DNA from: Oscillospiraceae bacterium
GTDB taxonomy: Bacteria > Bacillota > Clostridia > Oscillospirales > Oscillospiraceae
Assembly (NCBI GenBank): GCA_015068065.1
Contig: SVLE01000001.1
Location: forward strand, 67,428 to 120,567
Length of the DNA stretch: 53,140 nucleotides
Direction: 5' to 3'
The notes below the pieces were generated by a model. That model was given only the letters and a program-made list of their open reading frames with translations, was not told where the DNA came from and ran no database searches. Made by a program: the position numbers and the translations under genes. Positions 45,538 to 53,140 of this stretch are shown one piece after another (position 1 is the first letter of the stretch; each line of letters starts with the position of its first letter).

Positions 45538-46398
45538 TTATTCGTAATCGTAGAAGCCGTGGCCGTTCTTGCGGCCGTAGCGGCCCTTGTCGTACTGCTC
45601 CTTGAACAGATCGTAGCCCAAAGGCTTTTTGCCGGTGCGGTCGTACTCGTCCTGCATCATCAGGAAGTTGCGGTCGATGCCGGTCAGATCCTTGGAGCGG
45701 AAGGGACCCATCTTGTGGCCGGCACCCTTTTCGCAGGCAATGTCAATATCCTCGTAGGTGCAGTAGCCGTTCTCCACCAGCCAGTACGCCTCGTTGGCGA
45801 TGGCGCTGATGATGCGGTTGACGATGAATTTCTCCACTGCCTTGCGGATCAGTACCGGGCGCTTGCCCGTGGCGGTGGAGAAGTCCATCAGAGCCTGAGC
45901 GGTCTCCTCGCCGGTGTGATCGCCCTTGACCACTTCGGTCAGCTCCATGACCAGAGCGGGGTTGAAGTAGTGCAGATTGGCCACGCGGGAGGGATCGTCC
46001 ACATCGTCCTTGAAGATGGAGGATACCATGGTGCTGGAGTTGGTGGCCAGAATGGCATGCTTGGGGGCAATGGCGTTCAGCTTCTTGAATATGTCGTGCT
46101 TGGCGGCTTCGTTTTCAAAGATCGCTTCAATCACCAGATCGGCGTTGCCGGCGGCCTCCTCCAGGGAGTCGGTCACATGGAACCGGGTGGCAACGGCGTC
46201 TGCTTCATCCTGAGTCATGCGGCCCTTGGACACGCGGCCGTCCAGATAATCGGCGGCCCAGGCCTTGGCCTGCTCACAGATATCCTTGTTGCTGTCGGTC
46301 ACATAGACCTGAAAGTCGTATTTGGCGGTGTTCAGGGCAATCTGACGACCCATCATGCCGCCGCCCACTACACAGACGGTTTTAATGTTCATTTTCAT
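45538..46398 (-). CDS. hbd: 3-hydroxybutyryl-CoA dehydrogenase
   Basis: It interconverts acetoacetyl-CoA and 3-hydroxybutyryl-CoA with NAD(P)H. The 286-aa protein has the Rossmann site VCVVGGGMMGRQIALNTAKY (near residue 8), the catalytic Ser in ATNSSTMVSSIF, the catalytic His in VANLHYFNPALVMELTEVVK and the C-terminal helical domain with KGAGHKMGPFRSKDLTGID. The start overlaps the mini-thiolase stop, so translation may be coupled; an in-frame ATG two codons downstream is possible too. It is the last gene of the minus-strand CoA operon. Confidence 0.95.
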   Translation of the reverse strand: MKMNIKTVCVVGGGMMGRQIALNTAKYDFQVYVTDSNKDICEQAKAWAADYLDGRVSKGRMTQDEADAVATRFHVTDSLEEAAGNADLVIEAIFENEAAKHDIFKKLNAIAPKHAILATNSSTMVSSIFKDDVDDPSRVANLHYFNPALVMELTEVVKGDHTGEETAQALMDFSTATGKRPVLIRKAVEKFIVNRIISAIANEAYWLVENGYCTYEDIDIACEKGAGHKMGPFRSKDLTGIDRNFLMMQDEYDRTGKKPLGYDLFKEQYDKGRYGRKNGHGFYDYE

Positions 46399-46640
46399 TA
46401 TACTTTCTCAATCACAGTGGCGCTGCCGAAGCCGCCGCCCACGCACAGGGTGGCCAGGCCGTACTTGGCATCGGGACGGCGCTGCAGCTCGTGGCACAGG
46501 GTGCCGATCAGACGGGCACCGGTCATGCCGGCGGGGTGACCCAGGGCGATGGCGCCGCCGTTGACTTCGGCTTGGACTGGTCGATGCCCAGCTCCTTCAC
46601 ACAGGCCACGGCATGCGGCTACTACATAAACGTCTTGCAT
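46398..46640 (-). pseudogene. internally deleted mini-thiolase (80 codons, frame restored)
   Basis: Compared with the full thiolase at 25561-26754, this copy keeps the first 11 codons ([11 protein letters not shown]) and the last 50 or so ([13 protein letters not shown] to ATVIEKV) but lost 950 bases between short CGGC repeats, plus a separate single base. Together 951 bases are missing, so the frame is restored, with about 15 residues read out of frame in between ([14 protein letters not shown]). The nucleophilic Cys is gone, so no thiolase activity is possible. AAGGAGCG before the ATG and the overlap with hbd suggest that it is still translated, perhaps only to couple hbd. Confidence 0.9.
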
Positions 46641-46761
46641 ATTGATGCGCTCCTTATCATTAGTTGAATGTGGTGGTTCACTCTTGCTATAGCACCAAAA
46701 GCAGGAAAAATGAATGCATAAAGCTGGGCAAATGCATTTATAAAAATAAATGAAACAGTAC

Positions 46762-47958
46762 TTAGACCCGCTCAATGAGGGTGGACACGCCCAGACCGCC
46801 GCCGCAGCAGGAGGAGAACAAGCCGTACTTGCCCTTGGTGTCCTGCAGGTGGCGGATGGTGAAGGCGGCGATGCGGGTGCCGGAGGCGCCGTTGGGGTGG
46901 CCGAAGGCGATGGCACCGCCATGGGGATTCCAGCGAGCCATGTCAATGGTACCGCCCATCTGGTTTTCCATCTCACGGATGACGGACAGGTTCTGGGCGG
47001 CGAAGGCCTCGTTGCACTCGTACACGTCTATGTCGTTCAGAGACAGGCCGAACTTCTTCAGCAGCTTGACGTTGGAATAGGCGGGGCCGATGCCCATCAT
47101 GCGGGGGTCGACGCCGTATTCGGCAGAGCCCACCCAGCGGGCGATGGGAGTGTAGCCCAGCTGATTGGCCATATCCTCGCTCATCATCAGAACGGCAGAG
47201 GCACCGTCGTTCAGGCCGCTGGCGTTGCCCGCGGTGGTCACGCCGCCCTCCTTGACGGGGCGCAGAGCGGCCAGCTGCTCCATGGTGGTGGAGGGGCGGG
47301 GATGCTCGTCCTTGTCCACGATGATCTCAGGGGTCTTTCTGGTGGCGGGGATGACCACAGGACAGATCTGGTCATCCAGCCAGCCGCTTTCCATGGCCTG
47401 ACCGGCCAGCTGCTGGCTGCGCAGAGCGAACGCGTCACAGTCCTCCCGGCTCACATCCCACTTGCGGGCCATGGAGTCGGAGATGGTGAGCATATCGATG
47501 GCCTCCTCCTTGCGGGGAGAGAGCTGGTTGGGGATGGCGGTGGGAGGGATGAGCTTGTAGGGATCCACGGCCATGGAGAACTTGGCAGCCCGCTGGCTGT
47601 AGCTCTCGCCGCCGCCGGCAATGATCACGTCGGCATTGCCGGTGGCGATCTTCCAGGCGGCGTGGTTTACCGCGTCGATGGCGGAGCCGCACTGCATTTC
47701 GATGAAGCTGGCCACTGTCTCGTAGGGCAGGCCGGCGTAGAGGGTGGAGTAGCGGGCCATGTTGGTGGAGTGGGCGTCACCGGCGGCGGAGCCCATAAAG
47801 ACGCAGCCCACCTTGCCTCCCCGCTCCATGATGCCGGAGCGGTCCACCAGAGCCTTGACGATCATGCCGCACAGCTCGCTGGGGTAGAACTTTTTCAAAG
47901 CCCCGCCCATCTTGCCGAAGGGGGTACGAAGAGCGTCTACAAAAACGACATTGTTCAT
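46762..47958 (-). CDS. thiolase family acetyl-CoA acyltransferase
   Basis: This is a second, divergent thiolase of 398 aa. It has the nucleophile Cys in [19 protein letters not shown] (near residue 90), the His in [20 protein letters not shown] and the second Cys in [18 protein letters not shown]. It starts [20 protein letters not shown]. Substrate preference cannot be read from sequence; its position between an SDR and 3-hydroxyacyl-CoA dehydrogenase suggests beta-oxidation-like or 3-ketoacyl-CoA chemistry. The ATG at 47958 is 10 bases after the SDR stop; the longer open frame is a shadow. Confidence 0.95.
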   Translation of the reverse strand: MNNVVFVDALRTPFGKMGGALKKFYPSELCGMIVKALVDRSGIMERGGKVGCVFMGSAAGDAHSTNMARYSTLYAGLPYETVASFIEMQCGSAIDAVNHAAWKIATGNADVIIAGGGESYSQRAAKFSMAVDPYKLIPPTAIPNQLSPRKEEAIDMLTISDSMARKWDVSREDCDAFALRSQQLAGQAMESGWLDDQICPVVIPATRKTPEIIVDKDEHPRPSTTMEQLAALRPVKEGGVTTAGNASGLNDGASAVLMMSEDMANQLGYTPIARWVGSAEYGVDPRMMGIGPAYSNVKLLKKFGLSLNDIDVYECNEAFAAQNLSVIREMENQMGGTIDMARWNPHGGAIAFGHPNGASGTRIAAFTIRHLQDTKGKYGLFSSCCGGGLGVSTLIERV

Positions 47959-47968
47959 GGTATGTACC

Positions 47969-48700
47969 TCACTTGCCGGCGTTGACGAACAGGGTCTGAC
48001 CGGAGACGTAGCCGGCCTCCTCGCAGGCCAGGAAGCAGACGGCGGCAGCGATCTCAGAGGGCTCGGCCAGACGGCCGCTGGGGATAGACTTCTTGGTGGC
48101 TTCCACAATCTCCTCGGGTACGGTTTTATACATGTCGGTGTTGGTGGCACCGGGAGCGACACAGTTGACGGTGATGTTCTTGCGGCCGGACTCCTTGGCC
48201 AGAGAGCGGGTCAGGCCTTCCAGTGCGCACTTGGCGGCGGCGTAGTTGGACTGGCCCACGTTGCCCCGAATGGAGGAGGAGGCGATGTTGACGATGCGGC
48301 CGTAGCACTGCTCGCGCATGGAGCCGATAACGGCCTGACAGGTGAAGAAGGCGCTGTTCAGGTTGGTGTTGATGACCCTCATCCACTGGTCGGTGGTCAT
48401 CTTGTGGAACATGCTGTCCCGGGTGATGCCGGCATTGTTCACCAGAATGTCGATGCGGCCAAAGTCCTGATAAATCTGAGCGAAAGTGGCCTTGACGCTC
48501 TCCTCGCTGCTGATGTCGCAGGCGTAGGAGAAGGCGCGCTTGCCGGTGGGATCCACGGGGGCGGTGTCGATCTGGTTCAGATCCAGAATGGCCACCTTTT
48601 CAATGCCCTCTTCCAGAAACTTTCTCACGATGGCGGCGCCGATGCCCCTGGCAGCACCGGTGACAACGGCATATCTGCCCTGAAGTTTGTTCATAACCAT
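47969..48700 (-). CDS. short-chain dehydrogenase/reductase, FabG/PhaB-like
   Basis: This NAD(P)H-dependent 3-oxoacyl reductase has 243 aa. The cofactor site is VVTGAARGIGAAIVRKFLEE, the structural motif is LVNNAGITRDSMFHKM, and the catalytic Ser-Tyr-Lys lies in NIASSSIRGNVGQSNYAAAK. The C-terminus SGQTLFVNAGK is typical of FabG-type enzymes. In this operon it would more likely reduce a 3-oxoacyl-CoA than an ACP ester. Two nearby starts are possible (MVMNK or MNK). It lies between the CoA-transferase and thiolase genes. Confidence 0.93.
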   Translation of the reverse strand: MVMNKLQGRYAVVTGAARGIGAAIVRKFLEEGIEKVAILDLNQIDTAPVDPTGKRAFSYACDISSEESVKATFAQIYQDFGRIDILVNNAGITRDSMFHKMTTDQWMRVINTNLNSAFFTCQAVIGSMREQCYGRIVNIASSSIRGNVGQSNYAAAKCALEGLTRSLAKESGRKNITVNCVAPGATNTDMYKTVPEEIVEATKKSIPSGRLAEPSEIAAAVCFLACEEAGYVSGQTLFVNAGK

Positions 48701-48720
48701 ATTCTCCTGTATATAAAAAG

Positions 48721-49935
48721 TTAAATGGTTCCGTTGTGTTTCAGCTGCGCCAGCTGTTCGGCGGTCAGGCCGGCCAGTTCGGCGTACACTTCCTCATTGT
48801 GCTGACCCAGCATGGGGGCGGGGCGGTGCACGTAGGTTTCCGTTTCGCTGAATTTGATGGGCATGGCGGTGACGGTGAACTCGCCAAGACCGGGCTGATC
48901 CATGGTGGGGAACATATTCCGGGCGCCGGCAAAGTGGGGATCCTTGGAGATGTCCGCAATGGACAGGATAGGGCCGGCGGGGACACCTGCGGCCAGCAGC
49001 TTGTCCACCACTTCGTCCACGGTGTAGTCCTTGGCCCAGCCCTCCAGCAGTTCGCAAATCTCACGGTAGTGGATGGTGCGCTGGGCGATGCAACAGAAGC
49101 GCTCGTCCTTGGGCACGTCGGGCATGCCCAGCACCTGCTCGCACAGCTTGACGAACAGCTCGTCCTTGCCCACGCCGATCATGAACACGCCGTCCTTGGC
49201 ATGGTAGGTGCCGTAGGGACAGTTGGCGGGGTAGCGGTTGCCGGTGCGGGGGGTGGTGTTGCCGGTGACGAAGAAGCGGTTGTTCTCCGCCTGCTGCACG
49301 GCGATGATGGAGTCCACAAGGGCGGTCTCCACCCGCTGACCCTTACCGGTGATGGTGCGGGCGTGCAGAGCGGCAAGGATGCCGATAACCGCATTCATGC
49401 CGCCGGTAATGTCACCCAGAGAGGCACCCACCTTCAGGGAATCGCCGCCCTCCTCGCCGGTAACGCTCATGATTCCGCCCATGGCCTGGGAGATCACGTC
49501 GTAGGCGGGGCGCCTGGTGTAGGGACCGAAAGAGCCGAAACCGGAGATGGAACAGTAGATGAGCCTGTCGTTGATCTGTCTGAGATCTTCGTAGCCCAGA
49601 CCTAACCGATCCATGACGTCGGGGCGGAAATTCTCCACCACCACATCCGCTTTCTTTACCAGTTCACGGAGCAGGGCCTTTCCCTCCTCACTCTTCAGGT
49701 TGAGGGTGATGCTGCGCTTGTTGCGGTTGACCGTGACGAAAAAGGTACTTAAGTCGCCGCCATCCTTGAAGGGGGGATTCTTGCGGGCCTCGTCACCACC
49801 GTTGGGGATCTCTACCTTGATGATATTGGCGCCCATTTCGCCCAGCCACATGGTGGCAAAAGGGCCGCTAAGCACCCGGGTCAGGTCGATGACAGTAATG
49901 TCACTCAGTGCACCGGGATGTCTGTTCTGCTCCAT
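48721..49935 (-). CDS. CaiB/BaiF family III CoA-transferase
   Basis: It moves CoA between carboxylic acids. The 404-aa protein has ITVIDLTRVLSGPFATMWLG at the start, VVENFRPDVMDRLGLGYEDL, ISGFGSFGPYTRRPAYDVIS and the catalytic Asp in LGDITGGMNAV. It could activate the operon's substrate acid by CoA exchange. It is the first gene of the minus-strand CoA operon and is divergent from a LysR regulator. The ATG at 49935 has AGGAGGTG 7 bases upstream; a GTG at 49944 is too close to that site. Confidence 0.94.
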   Translation of the reverse strand: MEQNRHPGALSDITVIDLTRVLSGPFATMWLGEMGANIIKVEIPNGGDEARKNPPFKDGGDLSTFFVTVNRNKRSITLNLKSEEGKALLRELVKKADVVVENFRPDVMDRLGLGYEDLRQINDRLIYCSISGFGSFGPYTRRPAYDVISQAMGGIMSVTGEEGGDSLKVGASLGDITGGMNAVIGILAALHARTITGKGQRVETALVDSIIAVQQAENNRFFVTGNTTPRTGNRYPANCPYGTYHAKDGVFMIGVGKDELFVKLCEQVLGMPDVPKDERFCCIAQRTIHYREICELLEGWAKDYTVDEVVDKLLAAGVPAGPILSIADISKDPHFAGARNMFPTMDQPGLGEFTVTAMPIKFSETETYVHRPAPMLGQHNEEVYAELAGLTAEQLAQLKHNGTI

Positions 49936-49993
49936 AAGGGGCACCTCCTTATCTATATTCTGAGAAAATATGTATTCTGATTTGATGATACCA

Positions 49994-50022
49994 TTGACAT
50001 TTTAGAAAAACCAATTCATAAT
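49994..50022 (+). promoter_or_regulatory. promoter of the LysR gene
   Basis: TTGACA (49994-49999), 17 bases, CATAAT (50017-50022). A minus-strand promoter for the CoA operon (TTGGTT, 18 bases, TATCAT) overlaps it. Confidence 0.7.
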
Positions 50023-50032
50023 TAAAATGAAT
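50014..50032. promoter_or_regulatory. LysR-type operator candidate
   Basis: The inverted repeat ATTCAT-N7-ATGAAT fits the T-N11-A box of LysR-type regulators and overlaps the LysR gene's own -10, consistent with autoregulation and control of the divergent operon. Confidence 0.55.
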
Positions 50033-50066
50033 ATATTCAATTCTTTGAATGTTTGGAGGCGGAGCC

Positions 50067-50966
50067 GTGATCACCCTGCAGCAGCTGAACTATTTCAGAG
50101 AACTGGCCAATAACGGCAATCTCACCCATACGGCGTGTAAGCTGTACATTACGCAGGCCGCGCTGAGCAATACCATTTCCAATCTGGAGCGGCAGCTGGG
50201 GGTCAAGCTGTTTGAGCGGGCGGGTCGCGGGCTGCGCCTGAGCCGGGCGGGTGAGGTGTATTATGAGTGCGTGGCGCAGGCGCTGGACGCACTGGAGACA
50301 GGCCGCGCCCGCATTGGCGGCCTGCTGCGGGAGCGGGAGGGAAAGGTCGTCTTCGCCGCAAACAATTCCATCGTATGGGCAGAGCTGATCCGGGATTTTC
50401 AAAAGGAGTATGCGGGTTACTCCGCGCGTCAGGTTACCTGTATTGATCCGGAACAGACCCGTGACATGCTGATGAATTTGCAGGTGGATTTTGCCATTGC
50501 CGGTTTGAACGATTTTGCCATGACCGGACTTGAATTCCAGGTATTCCGGGAGGAACCCGTGGGTGTTTGCCTGCCGGTGAATCATCCGCTGGCGGCCAGA
50601 GAGCGGATCTGCCTGAAGGATCTCGCGGGGGAGAAGTTTATCAACCTGCCCGGTGAGCACCCGTTCCAGCGCTACTGCGACAAGCTGATGCGCAAAGCGG
50701 GAGTGCAGGGCGAGGTAGTGATGGAGAGCGACTACCGCATGAGTACTCCGTTGATCGAAAGCGGAGTTGGTATTGCGATGACCACTTACAGCGCCTATCG
50801 CCAATCGGCCAGCTTTTTGGGGGGCGGGACGGTGTACGTTCCTCTTGAAGCTGGGGTCGAACCCCGGTCCATTGCACTGGTCTGGAATCCGCACCGATCA
50901 CTGAATCATTCGGCCCGCGCCTTTCGGGAGTTTGTCCCCACGTGGGAGAAAAGTAGAACAGAATAA
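50067..50966 (+). CDS. LysR family transcriptional regulator
   Basis: The 299-aa protein has an N-terminal winged HTH (LQQLNYFRELANNGNLTHTA, QAALSNTISNLERQLGVKLF) and a C-terminal periplasmic-binding-like effector domain (about 90-295). It is divergent from the CoA-transferase-SDR-thiolase-hbd operon and very likely controls it, with an acyl-CoA or carboxylic acid as probable effector. The GTG at 50067 follows GGAGG by 7 bases; the upstream ATG at 50049 would be read through the ribosome-binding site. Confidence 0.92.
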   Translation: MITLQQLNYFRELANNGNLTHTACKLYITQAALSNTISNLERQLGVKLFERAGRGLRLSRAGEVYYECVAQALDALETGRARIGGLLREREGKVVFAANNSIVWAELIRDFQKEYAGYSARQVTCIDPEQTRDMLMNLQVDFAIAGLNDFAMTGLEFQVFREEPVGVCLPVNHPLAARERICLKDLAGEKFINLPGEHPFQRYCDKLMRKAGVQGEVVMESDYRMSTPLIESGVGIAMTTYSAYRQSASFLGGGTVYVPLEAGVEPRSIALVWNPHRSLNHSARAFREFVPTWEKSRTE

Positions 50967-50986
50967 AAGAAACCCCGGCACCGCAG

Positions 50987-51042
50987 TGAAGTGATAAAAT
51001 AACGGTAGACACGAAAGTGTCTACCGTTATTTTATCACTTCA
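50987..51042. terminator. very long perfect hairpin between LysR and the immunity gene
   Basis: 26-bp perfect arms (50987-51012 and 51017-51042) with a GAAA loop. It ends the convergent LysR and toxin-immunity transcripts. Confidence 0.8.
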
Positions 51043-51073
51043 GCATAGCGGGTGGATTTATTGGAATTGGTTT

Positions 51074-51382
51074 TTAAATCAGATAGTCTGAAAGATCATC
51101 CGCTTTTTTCTCCAAGTCTTTTGCTGTAGGTTCAGAGCGTTCAAACTGTGCTTTGATCTCTTCGTTTACAGCGGCGTTCATGATGGGAACCAACTTTAAA
51201 TCTTCCTCTTTAATGTAGAGATCAGCAATGTCTTCCTTTTCTCCGCATTGAGGGATAAGGACATCCCAAGAGCCGTTATCCGGTTCGGGTTCCCAGATAA
51301 CGCCGTGCATTCCTTTGTGTACTCCTTCTTTTGCATATTCTGGTTTTTCTGCGATGACTTCAACACAATCCAAATATTTCAT
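51074..51382 (-). CDS. DUF4926-like protein, probable immunity partner
   Basis: The 102-aa acidic protein has no membrane segment. Its first 65 residues follow a DUF4926-like pattern (YLDCVEVIAEKPEYAKEGVH, then a Gly-Val-Ile strand and an acidic EEDLKLVP end), followed by a Lys/Glu-rich helix. DUF4926 proteins often sit beside polymorphic toxins. Here the gene starts one base after the stop of a DUF6883-like toxin candidate. The immunity role is inferred from that arrangement and from its acidity. Confidence 0.6.
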   Translation of the reverse strand: MKYLDCVEVIAEKPEYAKEGVHKGMHGVIWEPEPDNGSWDVLIPQCGEKEDIADLYIKEEDLKLVPIMNAAVNEEIKAQFERSEPTAKDLEKKADDLSDYLI

Positions 51383-51383
51383 T

Positions 51384-51935
51384 TTATTTCCCTCCGTATG
51401 GTGTGTTCAACTTTAACGTTCCGTTAGGCATAATCATCCATCCAGTAATGAATGATACACGTTCTGGAGTGTTTTTTCGCGGAATCAAAATCCGGATGTT
51501 AAGCAGTTGCCCTCGTTCATTGAGTTTTCCGAGAGTGTAGTCACCGGACAAGTACTTTTCTCGCGCCTGCTTCTCTATTTCGGCTTGTAGCCACGAAGCA
51601 TCCTCGGCATAGTAGCCCCATTCATTGAAAAGTTTTTCTTTATTATGCGTATAAGTGCCAGTCGTGTTGAACAGGTAAGGGTCGAATTTTCCGTAATCGC
51701 TGTGTACCCTGGCATTCCCCAGAACGAACGCATAGTCGATCGGCTCCAACGTGCAATGACAAAACGGGTGGTGCGGACAGGGTGGATGAGTTTCTTCGGT
51801 AAAGAAGCACCCGTCCAACAGGAGGCATTCTGCGCAATGAGTTTTGCCTTGGGGATGGTGCATCCATTGAACCCACCCCGGGGAATCGGCTGATTTTTGC
51901 GATAGCAGGGTTCCTGCTCTTTGTTTATAGTACAT
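51384..51935 (-). CDS. Cys/His-rich protein with DUF6883-like toxin C-terminus
   Basis: The 183-aa protein has a metal-binding-looking cluster (HCAECLLLDGCFF, then HPPCPHHPFCHC, about residues 33-66), resembling the end of phage MuF-type head proteins, then a C-terminal domain (about 85-180: KFDPYLFNTTGTYTHNKEKL, NIRILIPRKN, GTLKLNTPYGG) like DUF6883, a predicted polymorphic-toxin domain. No secretion signal is seen. The ATG at 51935 follows AAGGAGA; the long upstream extension has no coding character. It may be the tail end of a lost larger toxin gene. Confidence 0.6.
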   Translation of the reverse strand: MYYKQRAGTLLSQKSADSPGWVQWMHHPQGKTHCAECLLLDGCFFTEETHPPCPHHPFCHCTLEPIDYAFVLGNARVHSDYGKFDPYLFNTTGTYTHNKEKLFNEWGYYAEDASWLQAEIEKQAREKYLSGDYTLGKLNERGQLLNIRILIPRKNTPERVSFITGWMIMPNGTLKLNTPYGGK

Positions 51936-52500
51936 CCATTTCTTCTCCTTTTCAATCAGTAAGAACAAAGGTTCTTCTATAAATGGAGGGAAATGGGGTA
52001 AAATTGCACGTTTGCGTACACATATCTCGAAAAATTTACAGAGATTTAAAGAAAAGCACATTTTTCGTGTCGATAACGACGACCAGACGCCGACCGAGGC
52101 CTCTCGTGCCGCCCAAGCAAGCTTTTTTCCTTCGGCCCGGTGGTCAACCGCCGGTAAGCGTGTCGGGAAATTCCCGGGGGAATCCACGAAGCCGGGAAAG
52201 GTGGTGGGGAAAAACGGTTCCTCAAAATACCGACACAAGGAACGGCGAAACCATTGTTGGCGCGCAAAGTTCCCGGATTCCCGTCAGTCTTGCGGTGTTC
52301 CTAATAATCGCGAAATTTCGCAAAATTCCGGCGCTGTCCTGCAGAGACATCTCTTCCCTCGGGGATAGAAGAACGATGCCGCAGGGTGCAAATCTGCACA
52401 AAATCGAGACAGAATCGGTAGTTGCTGCAACCGATGCCGACCACAAAGCGACTCCTGAAATCAAACTTCCCTTTAAGCCCTTGCCACACAGGCAAGTTAG
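51936..52500. other. gene-poor stretch
   Basis: No supported gene is seen on either strand; frames are short and of mixed composition. Several GC-rich and AT-rich patches alternate, and a small hairpin (CTTGCC/GGCAAG) lies near 52480-52496. It probably consists of remnants of mobile or phage DNA. Confidence 0.5.
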
Positions 52501-52529
52501 TTGTTTCGGCTTACAAAATGTGCTATAAT
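52501..52529 (+). promoter_or_regulatory. promoter of the lipoprotein remnant
   Basis: TTGTTT (52501-52506), 17 bases, TATAAT (52524-52529) with TG in the extended -10 position. Confidence 0.75.
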
Positions 52530-52602
52530 GCGATTGAAAACGCCTTGTACCGTAGCAATGTCGTTCTCTTTAACTCACATAAAACGGGAGGAGAAAATCA
52601 GA

Positions 52603-52780
52603 ATGAAACGTGTTTAACAATGCTTTTGGCGATTTTGGCTGCGATTGCACTAACTTCCTGTGAGGAAAATAGTATCTTGATTCCAATGATCCGTCTAAAA
52701 TAAATGTAGAAACGATGAACCCATCCGAATCTAATCCGTTCTTGACCATTGCTCCGGAGTTGGTTGAAAAAGAAACATAA
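52603..52780 (+). pseudogene. frameshifted small lipoprotein
   Basis: After a good promoter and GGGAGGAG 9 bases upstream, the ATG opens MKRV and then stops. One missing T in a T-run would join it to LTMLLAILAAIALTSCEENS, a textbook lipoprotein signal peptide with lipobox LTSC. A second frame change near 52675 leads into DSNDPSKINVETMNPSESNP and on to LVEKET before a stop at 52778. Two frameshifts in 180 bases make it a pseudogene unless sequencing errors are involved. I recognise no family in the mature part. Confidence 0.65.
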
Positions 52781-53040
52781 GTGTGAATTATTATGAAACT
52801 TTTTGAATGCTCCTATTGAATACTTAGGTTTACAGTTGCTAAATCCTCTACCATCAACGCCGACATCAGCACTAATGTCCCCACCGATCAAAGCGACGAC
52901 GAAAGCGACGGAGGTATCGTCGCAACGGTTCCCAAAGCGACAATAAAGCGACAGAACAGGCACAAATAGGCATAACTAGTTGTAACTATCAACAACTAGA
53001 AATAAGTACCGGAAAAACAGCAAAATAAGCAAAAAGAAGC
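52781..53040. other. gene-poor stretch with AAAGCGAC repeats
   Basis: No gene is supported. Four copies of AAAGCGAC or a near form lie in about 52889-52946. A reverse-strand frame across this area reads through the lipoprotein remnant and looks non-coding. Confidence 0.45.
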
Positions 53041-53077
53041 CTCGCTACCCTGAGATAGCGAGGCTTTCCTTATGGCA
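53040..53077 (-). terminator. terminator hairpin at the window end
   Basis: AGCCTCGCTA pairs with TAGCGAGGCT; on the minus strand it ends in CTTTTTGC. It resembles the hairpin at 28115-28144 and would end a minus-strand transcript entering from the right. Confidence 0.75.
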
Positions 53078-53140
53078 CGTCGCGCCGAAAAGGATATATT
53101 CGTTTCTCTTTATACGATTCCCATTGCGATCTCAACAACC

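Noticed and set aside
52889-52946. AAAGCGAC repeats as a CRISPR or iteron array
   Set aside because: Units are 8 bases with irregular spacing, and there are no spacers, cas genes or replication gene nearby.
52598-52963. 121-codon minus-strand frame
   Set aside because: It is antisense to the lipoprotein remnant with no ribosome-binding site and no recognisable fold pattern.

Overview
The window looks like a chromosome segment of a GC-rich Gram-positive anaerobe of the Clostridia, probably Oscillospiraceae (Flavonifractor, Intestinimonas or Lawsonibacter type). The evidence is a V-type ATPase operon, a CIRCE-controlled groESL operon, a WalRK-type system, a class B sortase with a wall-anchored substrate, acetyl-CoA-chain genes and Gram-positive sigma-A promoters. 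The genus is inferred from gene content, not proven.

Layout. 1-6.9 kb: V-type ATPase operon I-K-E-C-G(F)-A-B-D, cut at its 5' end by the window edge; the K subunit carries a full sodium-site residue set. 7.0-9.9 kb: a Cys-rich beta-helix protein, an LCP cell-wall ligase and an F420-ligase-like protein. 9.9-13.5 kb (minus): YfbR nucleotidase, ACT protein, UPF0210 and prolyl-tRNA editing operon, then an XRE membrane regulator. 13.6-19.0 kb: Nudix hydrolase followed by WalR, WalK, WalH-like and WalI-like genes. 19.0-23.4 kb (minus): groES-groEL, a lipid kinase and a THUMP methyltransferase. 23.5-25.4 kb: an XRE-NfeD fusion and an SPFH protein. 25.5-28.1 kb: a thiolase copied from the 46-kb locus and a Gfo/Idh/MocA oxidoreductase.

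28.15-44.59 kb is the most interesting part: about 16.4 kb bounded by two direct repeats of a tRNA 3' half. It holds a pilT/pilC/pseudopilin-like operon led by a secreted transglutaminase-like lipoprotein, a SARP/BTAD regulator with a degenerate GGDEF-like tail, a class B sortase, a 1447-aa VWA/InlB-repeat adhesin with a VPKTGD anchor, a small unknown gene and a large GGDEF + HD-GYP protein. A clear c-di-GMP-I (GEMM-I) riboswitch lies directly upstream of the adhesin. The sortase and small-gene promoters share a 37-nt element (29/37 identical). I read the region as a c-di-GMP-controlled surface-adhesion module.

44.6-53.1 kb: decayed gene remnants; a minus-strand operon of CoA-transferase, SDR, thiolase, an internally deleted 80-aa mini-thiolase and 3-hydroxybutyryl-CoA dehydrogenase, with a divergent LysR regulator; then a probable DUF6883-type toxin with an immunity gene, and a frameshifted lipoprotein in otherwise gene-poor DNA. 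No CRISPR array, rRNA, intact tRNA, transposase or integrase was seen.
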